Source: GCA-003244245 sp035463315
GTDB lineage: Bacteria > Actinomycetota > Actinomycetes > Mycobacteriales > Pseudonocardiaceae
NCBI GenBank assembly: GCA_035463315.1
Contig: DATHTJ010000314.1
Coordinates: forward strand, 1-6,990
Direction of reading: 5' to 3'
DNA length: 6,990 nt
A program made the translations under genes and the position numbers. Positions 1-6,436 of this stretch are shown here, in pieces. The first letter of the stretch is position 1. Each line of letters starts with the position of its first letter. Under the pieces are notes generated by a model. It saw only the letters and a program-made list of their open reading frames with translations. It was not told the DNA's origin and did not search any database.

Positions 1-1
1 C

Positions 2-1015
2 CTGATCGGCAACACTGGGACGGGGTGCGCGGGGTGCGCCGGACTTGACCCGGACGCCGGTTTGCTGAATGACGCCGGTTTGCTGAATGTGGAGACCACC
101 GCCGGGGGAGTGCCACGCGGGGCCTTCGAGGCGGAGACACCGCAGGCGGAAAACCCGGAGGTCGAATCCCCGCCGGAGGCGGAAACTCCCGAACCGTCCG
201 CTCCAGCGTCGGTGCAGCCCGCGCCCGGCATCTCCCGAGCCAAGGCCACCGCGCGCTCGCGAGAACCGGCCACTCCGGCTGCAGGGGAAATGGAACCGGT
301 CGTCAAGGACTTTGAACTCGCGTCTCAGGAACTCACCGACCTGCTGCCCGACGAGTCGCCGACCGGCCGCACCCCCTGGCACTCCGGGGCACGGCACCGC
401 CTCGGCGCTGGCACGCTTGTGTGTGTGAGCGACCTGCTGCCCGCGTCGGCGTTGTCGGCAGGCCGCTCTGGCCGGCGTCGAGCCGAGGAACCCGCCGAGA
501 AGCGTTCTGAAGAAGCATCCGTTGCCGAGGTGCGCCGGATCGGGGACGGTGGACCTCCGGAGGCCCCTGAAGAGTCCGCGTCGGCGCGGCGAGAGTTCCC
601 GGCTTCCGGACCGCCGCCGGCCCCGACACCCCGGACCATGGAATGGGAACCTGGGAGTGCTGGCCCAGCGGGGGAAGGAGAGTTCCGGCAGATGGGTCTC
701 GGCGATCTGCTCGCCGAGGCGCTCGCCGCATACCGGGAAAGCCGAGACGTCCGCGTTGCCGACGCTGGTCACACCGGACCGCGCGGCGATGATGGTTACA
801 CCGCCACCGATGTCGGGAACAGCCGCGACGCGCCTCCTTACGGTCCGCCAGGCACGCGCTGGACGTCCGGTCTCCAGCTCGCTCCGCCGATCGACCGGCG
901 CGAAGACGATCCCTCCGAGGCACTCACCAACCCCCTCCTGCGGCTGCCAGATCTCACCACTGAACCGCTGTGGATTCCGCCCGAAACGGGTCGCCGGCCC
1001 GCCGCCGGGGACTAG
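2..1015 (+). CDS. Low-complexity, probably disordered protein of unknown function (C-terminal part, 5' end outside window)
   Basis: I do not recognise this protein. The frame is open from the left edge to the TAG at 1013-1015, giving 337 residues. No start inside it has a good ribosome binding site: TTG 62, GTG 89 and ATG 290 are all poorly placed. It is therefore probably the tail of a longer protein. Third codon positions are strongly G/C, and composition fits a real disordered chain. Residues about 40-70 are acidic and Pro-rich with repeated E-x-P spacing. A V-S-D-L-L segment near 142-146, followed by G-R-R-R-A-E-E at 157-163, resembles short motifs I recall from disordered parts of actinobacterial proteins. 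A likely amphipathic helix (M-G-L-G-D-L-L-A-E-A-L-A-A-Y-R) begins at residue 231. The end is more hydrophobic (P-L-L-R-L-P-D-L then P-L-W-I-P-P). No transmembrane segment or catalytic motif is visible. It ends 59 bases before the dehydrogenase start, so co-transcription is possible. Coding status is fairly sure; function is unknown. Confidence 0.6.
   Translation: MIGNTGTGCAGCAGLDPDAGLLNDAGLLNVETTAGGVPRGAFEAETPQAENPEVESPPEAETPEPSAPASVQPAPGISRAKATARSREPATPAAGEMEPVVKDFELASQELTDLLPDESPTGRTPWHSGARHRLGAGTLVCVSDLLPASALSAGRSGRRRAEEPAEKRSEEASVAEVRRIGDGGPPEAPEESASARREFPASGPPPAPTPRTMEWEPGSAGPAGEGEFRQMGLGDLLAEALAAYRESRDVRVADAGHTGPRGDDGYTATDVGNSRDAPPYGPPGTRWTSGLQLAPPIDRREDDPSEALTNPLLRLPDLTTEPLWIPPETGRRPAAGD
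21..39. repeat. 9-bp direct tandem repeat, two copies
   Basis: GGGGTGCGC occurs at 22-30 and again immediately at 31-39; the 9-base periodicity runs from 21 to 39. If the surrounding frame is coding, it gives Gly-Cys-Ala-Gly-Cys-Ala. The length is a multiple of three, so the frame is kept. Confidence 0.8.
53..88. repeat. 18-bp perfect direct tandem repeat, two copies
   Basis: The 18-mer GACGCCGGTTTGCTGAAT is present at 53-70 and repeated exactly at 71-88. In the frame of the upstream protein it encodes Asp-Ala-Gly-Leu-Leu-Asn twice in a row. The copies are identical even at third codon positions, which suggests a recent duplication, for example by replication slippage. Confidence 0.9.
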
Positions 1016-1023
1016 GGTGGTGA

Positions 1024-1057
1024 TCGGCGGCTGCGGTGCTCAGACGGGTGCCGCCGA
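1024..1057 (+). other. Inverted repeat (8-bp stem, 18-base loop) in the leader of the glutamate dehydrogenase gene
   Basis: TCGGCGGC at 1024-1031 is the exact reverse complement of GCCGCCGA at 1050-1057. The pair lies between the stop of the upstream gene (1015) and the ribosome binding site of the dehydrogenase (1062-1065). The stem is all G-C except the terminal T-A pair. No T-run follows, so it is not a classical intrinsic terminator. It could be an mRNA hairpin affecting readthrough or translation, or a dyad for a DNA-binding protein. Chance is also plausible in DNA this GC-rich. Confidence 0.35.
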
Positions 1058-1061
1058 GTGT

Positions 1062-1065
1062 GGAG
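1062..1065 (+). promoter_or_regulatory. Ribosome binding site deciding the ATG 1075 start
   Basis: GGAG is followed by a 9-base spacer and then ATG at 1075. This is why the start is placed there rather than at the in-frame GTG at 1036, which has no such sequence and lies inside the inverted repeat. Confidence 0.65.
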
Positions 1066-1074
1066 CCAGCAACG

Positions 1075-4000
1075 ATGACCGCCAGCGCCCGCACCCCTGG
1101 TCCCGGAGCCGAGACTGGCTCGGTGCTGGGTGGCGACCTCACCGAGCTCACTGCGCGGTACTACCGTCTCGTCCCCGCTGAGGAACTGAGTACCGCCGAG
1201 CCTGCCGAGTTGGCCGCAGCGGTTCAGTCGCACCTCGCGCTGGCCGCCGATCGGGCGCCCGGCCGTGCGCTGGTCCGGCTGCTCAATCCCACTCTCAGTA
1301 AGGACGGCTGGAGCTCCCGGGACACTGTGGTTCAGATCGCCACCGACGACATGCCCTACCTGGTGGACTCGGTGGTCGCTGAGCTGGCCCGCATTGAGGT
1401 CCCGGTGCGGCGCCTCGTGCATCCGATCGTCTTCGTTCGCCGTGATCTCGCGGGGACCCTGCGGGAGGTGCTCACCGGCTCTGATCCGGACGACGTGCCG
1501 GCCGATGTGCTGGCCGAGTCCTGGATGTACGTGAACATCGACCGCATCACCGATCCCGAACGGATCCAGCAGGTGGAGCAGCGGCTGCTCGCCGTGCTCA
1601 CCGATGTGCGCGAGGTCGTCGAGGACACCCAGCGGATGACTGGCACCGCGTACGCCCTGGCCGACGAACTGGACGCCGCGCCGCCGCTGCTGCCAGCCGA
1701 GGAGGTGACCGACGGTGCGGCGTTGTTGCGCTGGCTGGCCGACGGGCACTTCACCTTTCTCGGTTACCGGCACTACGAGCTGGTCTGGGAGCCGACCGAC
1801 CGGCGGGCGGAGGATGCTGCGCCCGCGCTGCGGGCAGTGCTCGGGTCCGGGCTCGGCGTGCTGCGCAGGGACAGTCTCGCCGCCAGAGGCCTCAGCACCG
1901 GACCCGACGTCGACCCACTGGCCCGGGATCTGCTGGTGCTCACCCAGGCCAGCGAACCCGCCACCGTGTACCGCCCGGTCCACCCGTACTACGTCGGGGT
2001 CAAGACCTTCGACGATCACGGCGAGGTCACCGGCGAGCATCGCTTCCTGGGGGTGCTCGCCACCGCCGCGCTACCCGAGGACGTGCTGGACATCCCGGTG
2101 ATCGGCCGCCGGGTCCGCGAGGTGATCCATCGTGCCGGTGTCCCTCTCAAGTCCTACTCGGGGCAGCAGATGCTGGAGGTGATCCAGACCTACCCGCGGA
2201 CCGAGCTGTTCTCCACTGACCCGAGCTCGCTGTACCAGACGGTGACCGGGGTGCTGTCCCTGGCGCAGCGGCGCACGTTGCGACTGTTCTGCCGGCGCGA
2301 TCCCTACCGCCGGTTCTATTCCTGCCTGGTTTACCTGCCACGCGACCGCTACACCACCACCGCGCGGCTGGCCATGCAGGACGTGCTGATGCGCGATCTG
2401 CATGGCACCGACCTGGAGTACAGCGCGCAGATCGGCGAGTCCGTGCACGCCCGGGTGCACTTCACCGTGCACACTGATCCGGACGATTCCGGCGTGCCCG
2501 CGGCACCGGACGTCGGGGCGATCACTGAACGGCTCGAGCACGCCGTCCTTACCTGGGACGATCGGCTACTCGACGCCGCCCACGCCGCCCACGCCGCTGC
2601 TCTGGCGAGCGGCGCAGCGACCGTCGAGCTCGTGCAGCGCTATCTGGCGGCTTTACCGCAGGCATACAAGGAGGATTTCGACGCCGCCACCGCCCTGGTC
2701 GACATCTGCCGGCTGGAGACGCTCACCGCGCCGGGCGGTCTGGACCTGTGCTTCGACGTGCCGGACGCCGCCGAGCCGGGGGAGCGGCGGTTCACGCTCT
2801 ACCTGGCGGGGCAGCGGATCACCCTGTCCCAGGTGCTGCCGGTGCTGCAGCAGATGGACGTCGAGGTCGTCGACGAGCGTCCCTACGAGGTGATCCGCGG
2901 CGACGGGGTGCACTGCTGGATCTACAACTTCGGGCTGCGGCTCAATGCCACTGTGCTGGAACAGCTAGCTGGCCAGGACATCGAGGATGTGCAGCGGCGG
3001 TTCTGTGACGCGTTCGTGGCCTCCTGGCGGGGCACCTGCGAGGTGGACCGGTTCAACGCCCTGGTGCTGCGCGCCGGGCTGGACTGGCGCCAGACAGCGG
3101 TGCTGCGCGGCTACGTCCGCTACCTGCGGCAGGCTCGCAGCCCTTACAGCCAGCACTATGTCGAGGAAGTGCTGGTTGAGCACAGCGGCATCGCCGCTGC
3201 CCTGGTCGCCCTGTTCGAGGTCCGCTTCGATCCGGCGCTGGATACCGCCGCTCGGGATACCAGGCACGATGAGCTGGCCGTCCAGATCACCACCATGATC
3301 GACGAGGTGGCCGGGCTGGACGCCGACCGCATCCTGCGCGGCCTGCTCATCCTGATCCGCGCCACGCTGCGCACGAACCACTACGTCCGGGACGCCAGCG
3401 GTGAGTCCCGGCCCTATCTGGCCCTCAAGCTCAACCCGAAAGCGGTGCCGGAGCTGCCCGAGCCCCGACCCGCGTTCGAGATCTTCGTTTGCTCCCCGCG
3501 GGTGGAGGGTGTGCACCTGCGCTTCGGTCCGATCGCTCGTGGCGGGTTGCGCTGGTCGGACCGCCGGGAGGACTTCCGGACCGAGGTACTCGGGCTGGTC
3601 AAGGCGCAGGCGGTGAAGAACGCCGTGATCGTGCCGGTCGGGGCCAAGGGCGCTTTCGTGGTCAAGCGCCCGCCCACGCCCACCGGCGACGCCGGGCTGG
3701 ACCGGGAGGCCGTCCAGGCCGAGGGCACCACCTGCTACCGGATGTTCGTGTCCGGGCTGCTCGACCTCACCGACAACCTCGTTAATGGCACGAGCCGGCA
3801 TCCCGATCAGGTGGTGTGCCACGACGGTGATGACAGCTACCTGGTGGTCGCGGCCGACAAGGGCACCGCGACGTTCTCCGACATCGCCAACGAGGTCGCC
3901 GCGTCCTACCGGTTCTGGCTTGGCGACGCGTTCGCCTCCGGTGGCTCGGCGGGCTATGACCACAAGGCCATGGGGATCACCGCCCGGGGTGCGTGGAAGA

Positions 4001-5946
4001 GCGTCCAGCGGCACTTCCGTGAACTGGACATCGACACCCAGACCGAGGACTTCACCGTGGTCGGGATCGGGGACATGTCCGGTGACGTGTTCGGCAACGG
4101 GATGCTGTGCTCCGAGCACATCAGGCTGCTCGCGGCGTTCGATCACCGGCATGTCTTCGTCGACCCAGATCCGGACCCGGCCAGCTCTTATGCCGAGCGG
4201 CGCCGATTGTTCGAGCTGCCGCGCTCATCCTGGGACGACTATGACCGTTCGCTGATCAGCGCTGGTGGCGGGGTGTGGCCGCGGACCGTCAAGCGGATCC
4301 CGGTCGGCCCAGAGATGCGCCGGGCTCTGGGCATCACGGGGGATATCACCGAGATGTCCCCGCCCGACCTCATCCGGGCGATCCTGCTCTGCCCGGCGCA
4401 GCTGCTGTTCAACGGCGGGATCGGCACCTACGTCAAGGCCTCCAGCGAGACCCACGCCGACGTCGGCGACAAGGCCAACGACGCGATCCGGGTGGACGGC
4501 ACCGAACTGCGCGTGCGGGTGGTCGCCGAAGGCGGCAACCTGGGCCTGACCCAGCGTGGCCGGATCGAGTTTGCCCGGGTCGGAGGCAGGCTCAACACCG
4601 ACGCCATCGACAACTCGGCCGGGGTGGACTGCTCCGACCACGAGGTCAACATCAAGATTCTGCTGGATCGGCTGGTCGCAGACGGTGTGCTGAGCACCAC
4701 GGACCGCCGCGCGCTGCTGGTCGAGATGACCGATGAGGTCGCTGCGCTGGTGCTTGCCCACAACGCTGACCAGAACACCCAGCTCGGCATCAGCCGGGCG
4801 TACGCCGCGTCGATGGTGTCGGTGCACGGCCGGCTGGTGACCTACCTGGAGGAGCAACAGGGGCTGGACCGGAGGCTGGCGACTCTGCTGACCCGTGCTC
4901 AGTGGGAGGCCCGGGAGTCCGCTGGTGAGGGGCTGACCTCGCCGGAGCTGTCCACCCTGATGGCGCATGTGAAGCGCGGGCTGACCACCGTGCTGCTGGC
5001 CAGCGACCTACCCGACGCCGAGGTGTTCCGCGCACGGCTACCGGAGTACTTCCCCGCACCGCTGCGCGACCGGTTTCCCGAAGCCATCCGCGAGCATCCG
5101 CTGCGCCGCGAGATCACCACCACACTGCTGGTCAACGAGATCGTCGACCGCGGTGGGATGACCTACGTCTACCGGCTGGCCGAAGAGCTGTCCGCCGCTG
5201 CCCCCGACGCGGTGCGGGCCTACGCGGTGGCCAGCGCGGTGTTCGACCTGCCGGTGACCTGGCAGGTGATCGACGAATTGGGCACTGCGCTGCCGGTCTC
5301 GGTGGCCGATGCCATGATGCTGGAGCTGCGCAGGCTGCTCGACCGGGCCAGCCGGTGGCTGCTGCTCAACCGGCCGCAGCCGCTTGCGGTCGGTGCCGAG
5401 ATCGACCGGTTTGGCCCGATCGTGCAGGCGCTGGTCCCGCGGGTGCCGGGCTGGCTGGCTGGCGGCGAGGCGGACAACGTCGCGGCTGCCGCCGGCCGGC
5501 TCATCGAGCAGGGGGTACCGGATGAGCTGGCGCTTCGGATGGGGGTGGGGCTGAACACCTTCAGGCTGCTCGATGTCGTCGAGGTTGCCGAGTTGGCCGG
5601 ACAGGACGCCGAGCAGGTAGCCCCGCTGTATTACGCGCTGTCTGCCCACCTGGATATCGACCGGATGCTGAGTTCGGTGAACGAGCTGGAGCGAGACGAC
5701 CGATGGCGCGTGCTCGTTCGCCTGGCATTGCGGGACGATCTCTACGCGGCGCTGCGAGAGATCACCTTGGAGGCGCTGCACACTGGTGATGGCGAGGTCG
5801 ACCCGGGGACGACGATCGCGCGGTGGGAGCAGGCGAACTCCTCGCGGCTGTCCCGGGCCAGGGCCATCCTCGATGAGATTTCCGATGCCGGGAGCCTGGA
5901 CCTGGCGACTCTGTCGGTTGCCGTGAGGGCGCTGACGCGCTTGTGA
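1075..5946 (+). CDS. gdh: NAD-specific glutamate dehydrogenase, large (180-kDa) class, EC 1.4.1.2
   Basis: Cytoplasmic enzyme converting glutamate and NAD+ to 2-oxoglutarate, ammonium and NADH; mainly catabolic in this class. The protein is 1623 residues, close to the M. tuberculosis enzyme (about 1624 from memory), so it looks complete. The N-terminal regulatory half has ACT-like segments, with D-M-P-Y-L-V-D-S at 92-99, H-F-T-F-L-G-Y-R at 225-232 and D-P-Y-R-R-F at 409-414. The catalytic core begins with G-G-L-R-W-S-D-R-R at 823-831. It continues with K848 and V-G-A-K-G-A-F at 855-861 (K858 the likely catalytic lysine), A-D-K-G-T at 927-931, Y-D-H-K-A-M-G at 961-967, the dinucleotide-binding V-G-I-G-D-M-S-G at 996-1003, N-G-G-I-G-T-Y at 1113-1119, A-E-G-G-N-L-G at 1151-1157 and N-S-A-G-V-D-C-S-D-H-E-V within 1174-1194. 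A helical C-terminal region carries L-T-S-P-E-L-S-T-L at 1287-1295. Two oddities are alanine at 860, where relatives have glycine, and a lone TTA codon at residue 527. Mycobacterial homologues are inhibited by the FHA protein GarA; whether that applies here is inference. Confidence 0.97.
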   Translation: MTASARTPGPGAETGSVLGGDLTELTARYYRLVPAEELSTAEPAELAAAVQSHLALAADRAPGRALVRLLNPTLSKDGWSSRDTVVQIATDDMPYLVDSVVAELARIEVPVRRLVHPIVFVRRDLAGTLREVLTGSDPDDVPADVLAESWMYVNIDRITDPERIQQVEQRLLAVLTDVREVVEDTQRMTGTAYALADELDAAPPLLPAEEVTDGAALLRWLADGHFTFLGYRHYELVWEPTDRRAEDAAPALRAVLGSGLGVLRRDSLAARGLSTGPDVDPLARDLLVLTQASEPATVYRPVHPYYVGVKTFDDHGEVTGEHRFLGVLATAALPEDVLDIPVIGRRVREVIHRAGVPLKSYSGQQMLEVIQTYPRTELFSTDPSSLYQTVTGVLSLAQRRTLRLFCRRDPYRRFYSCLVYLPRDRYTTTARLAMQDVLMRDLHGTDLEYSAQIGESVHARVHFTVHTDPDDSGVPAAPDVGAITERLEHAVLTWDDRLLDAAHAAHAAALASGAATVELVQRYLAALPQAYKEDFDAATALVDICRLETLTAPGGLDLCFDVPDAAEPGERRFTLYLAGQRITLSQVLPVLQQMDVEVVDERPYEVIRGDGVHCWIYNFGLRLNATVLEQLAGQDIEDVQRRFCDAFVASWRGTCEVDRFNALVLRAGLDWRQTAVLRGYVRYLRQARSPYSQHYVEEVLVEHSGIAAALVALFEVRFDPALDTAARDTRHDELAVQITTMIDEVAGLDADRILRGLLILIRATLRTNHYVRDASGESRPYLALKLNPKAVPELPEPRPAFEIFVCSPRVEGVHLRFGPIARGGLRWSDRREDFRTEVLGLVKAQAVKNAVIVPVGAKGAFVVKRPPTPTGDAGLDREAVQAEGTTCYRMFVSGLLDLTDNLVNGTSRHPDQVVCHDGDDSYLVVAADKGTATFSDIANEVAASYRFWLGDAFASGGSAGYDHKAMGITARGAWKSVQRHFRELDIDTQTEDFTVVGIGDMSGDVFGNGMLCSEHIRLLAAFDHRHVFVDPDPDPASSYAERRRLFELPRSSWDDYDRSLISAGGGVWPRTVKRIPVGPEMRRALGITGDITEMSPPDLIRAILLCPAQLLFNGGIGTYVKASSETHADVGDKANDAIRVDGTELRVRVVAEGGNLGLTQRGRIEFARVGGRLNTDAIDNSAGVDCSDHEVNIKILLDRLVADGVLSTTDRRALLVEMTDEVAALVLAHNADQNTQLGISRAYAASMVSVHGRLVTYLEEQQGLDRRLATLLTRAQWEARESAGEGLTSPELSTLMAHVKRGLTTVLLASDLPDAEVFRARLPEYFPAPLRDRFPEAIREHPLRREITTTLLVNEIVDRGGMTYVYRLAEELSAAAPDAVRAYAVASAVFDLPVTWQVIDELGTALPVSVADAMMLELRRLLDRASRWLLLNRPQPLAVGAEIDRFGPIVQALVPRVPGWLAGGEADNVAAAAGRLIEQGVPDELALRMGVGLNTFRLLDVVEVAELAGQDAEQVAPLYYALSAHLDIDRMLSSVNELERDDRWRVLVRLALRDDLYAALREITLEALHTGDGEVDPGTTIARWEQANSSRLSRARAILDEISDAGSLDLATLSVAVRALTRL
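2653..2655 (+). other. Rare TTA leucine codon inside the glutamate dehydrogenase gene
   Basis: In frame, codon 527 reads TTA (Leu in the sequence L-A-A-L-P-Q-A). I scanned the coding frames of this window and found no other in-frame TTA. In Streptomyces and relatives TTA is very rare and is read by the developmentally controlled tRNA encoded by bldA. Whether this organism uses TTA for regulation is not known. Confidence 0.8.
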
Positions 5947-5970
5947 GTGGATAACAGCGTTATAGCAACG
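5941..5970. promoter_or_regulatory. A/T-rich palindromic patch after the glutamate dehydrogenase stop; possible operator or promoter
   Basis: A short A/T-rich stretch interrupts very GC-rich DNA directly after the stop codon. It contains ATAAC (5951-5955) and GTTAT (5959-5963) as an inverted repeat with a 3-base centre, overlapping a second one, CGTT (5958-5961) and AACG (5967-5970). TATAGC at 5961-5966 is a weak -10 candidate; TTGTGA at 5941-5946 is a -35 candidate, but the 14-base spacing is too short to be convincing. A promoter or operator here would give the thioesterase its own control. No protein can be assigned to the site. Confidence 0.25.
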
Positions 5971-5995
5971 ATTCGCACTCACGGGCACGACCGAA

Positions 5996-6001
5996 GGGAG
6001 G
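5996..6001 (+). promoter_or_regulatory. Strong ribosome binding site deciding the TTG 6010 start
   Basis: GGGAGG lies within AAGGGAGGG (5994-6002), 8 bases before TTG at 6010. This strong match at good spacing favours the TTG over the upstream in-frame GTG at 5947, which abuts the previous stop codon. Confidence 0.75.
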
Positions 6002-6009
6002 GCAGGACG

Positions 6010-6426
6010 TTGGCGTCGTTCAGCACGGACGTGGCGGTGCGGTGGTCGGATATGGACGTGTATGGGCACGTCAACAATGCGCGGGTGGTCACGCTGCTGG
6101 AGGAGGCGCGCATTGAGCTACTGTTCGGTGAGGGTGCCCGACGGGGTGCCGGGGCTCTGGTCGGCGGCGTGGTCGTCGTCGAATTGGCGGTGCGCTACCG
6201 GCAGCCGTTGGTGTACTCGGCCAGGCCGGTGCGGGTGCGGCTGTGGGTCAGCGAGCTGCGTGCTGCCTCGTTCGCCCTGGACTACGCGGTGGAGGCGGGG
6301 AACGGCGATGCAGTCACGGCCAGGACCCGGCTCGCTCCCTACGACACCGAAGCGCGACGGCCGCGTCCGCTGATGCCCGAGGAGCGAGAATTCCTGGCTG
6401 CGTTTCGCCCAACTCAACCGATGTGA
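6010..6426 (+). CDS. Hotdog-fold acyl-CoA thioesterase (4-hydroxybenzoyl-CoA thioesterase/YbgC-like), TTG start
   Basis: The product of 138 residues fits the usual 130-150 of single-domain hotdog thioesterases, which hydrolyse acyl-CoA thioesters in the cytoplasm, usually as dimers of dimers. The family signature is clear: V-R-W-S-D-M-D-V-Y-G-H-V-N-N at 10-23, then L-L-E-E-A-R at 29-34. Asp16 is at the position of the catalytic aspartate of the D-x-D-x-x-G-H-V-N-N motif. The alternating hydrophobic pattern of the middle and C-terminal parts fits the beta-sheet that wraps the central helix. The TTG start is chosen for its strong ribosome binding site and because it removes a 21-residue extension (from GTG 5947) that does not look like the family. 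From memory, M. tuberculosis Rv2475c, next to the dehydrogenase there, has the same length. The acyl substrate cannot be read from the sequence. The gene is 63 bases after the dehydrogenase stop and 10 bases before the next gene, so it probably shares a transcript with the latter at least. Confidence 0.88.
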   Translation: MASFSTDVAVRWSDMDVYGHVNNARVVTLLEEARIELLFGEGARRGAGALVGGVVVVELAVRYRQPLVYSARPVRVRLWVSELRAASFALDYAVEAGNGDAVTARTRLAPYDTEARRPRPLMPEEREFLAAFRPTQPM

Positions 6427-6436
6427 CAGGGTGGCG

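Noticed and set aside
1036..1074. Start of glutamate dehydrogenase at GTG 1036 (13 residues longer)
   Set aside because: No ribosome binding site precedes it, it lies inside the inverted repeat, and ATG 1075 has GGAG at a 9-base spacing.
522..1181. Open frame of 219 codons in another forward frame, overlapping the upstream gene and the dehydrogenase start
   Set aside because: Its Arg/Ser/Pro-rich product is a typical off-frame translation, and it runs into the confirmed dehydrogenase coding sequence.
2572..2598. Repeated GCC-GCC-CAC units giving Ala-Ala-His repeats in the dehydrogenase
   Set aside because: Only a short alanine-rich helix stretch (around residues 500-508) in a variable part of the enzyme; codon bias makes such nucleotide repetition ordinary.
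2965..4152. Long antisense open frame (395 codons) opposite the dehydrogenase
   Set aside because: It is a mirror of the coding strand's third-position G/C bias. The sense frame carries all the conserved enzyme motifs, and the antisense product resembles nothing known to me.
5947..6009. Start of the thioesterase at GTG 5947, directly after the dehydrogenase stop
   Set aside because: It adds 21 residues unlike the family's N-terminus, and the strong GGGAGG lies 8 bases before TTG 6010.
5038..6069. Antisense open frame (343 codons) over the end of the dehydrogenase
   Set aside because: Same reason: a high-GC shadow opposite a well-supported gene, with His/Gln/Arg/Pro-rich composition typical of such shadows.
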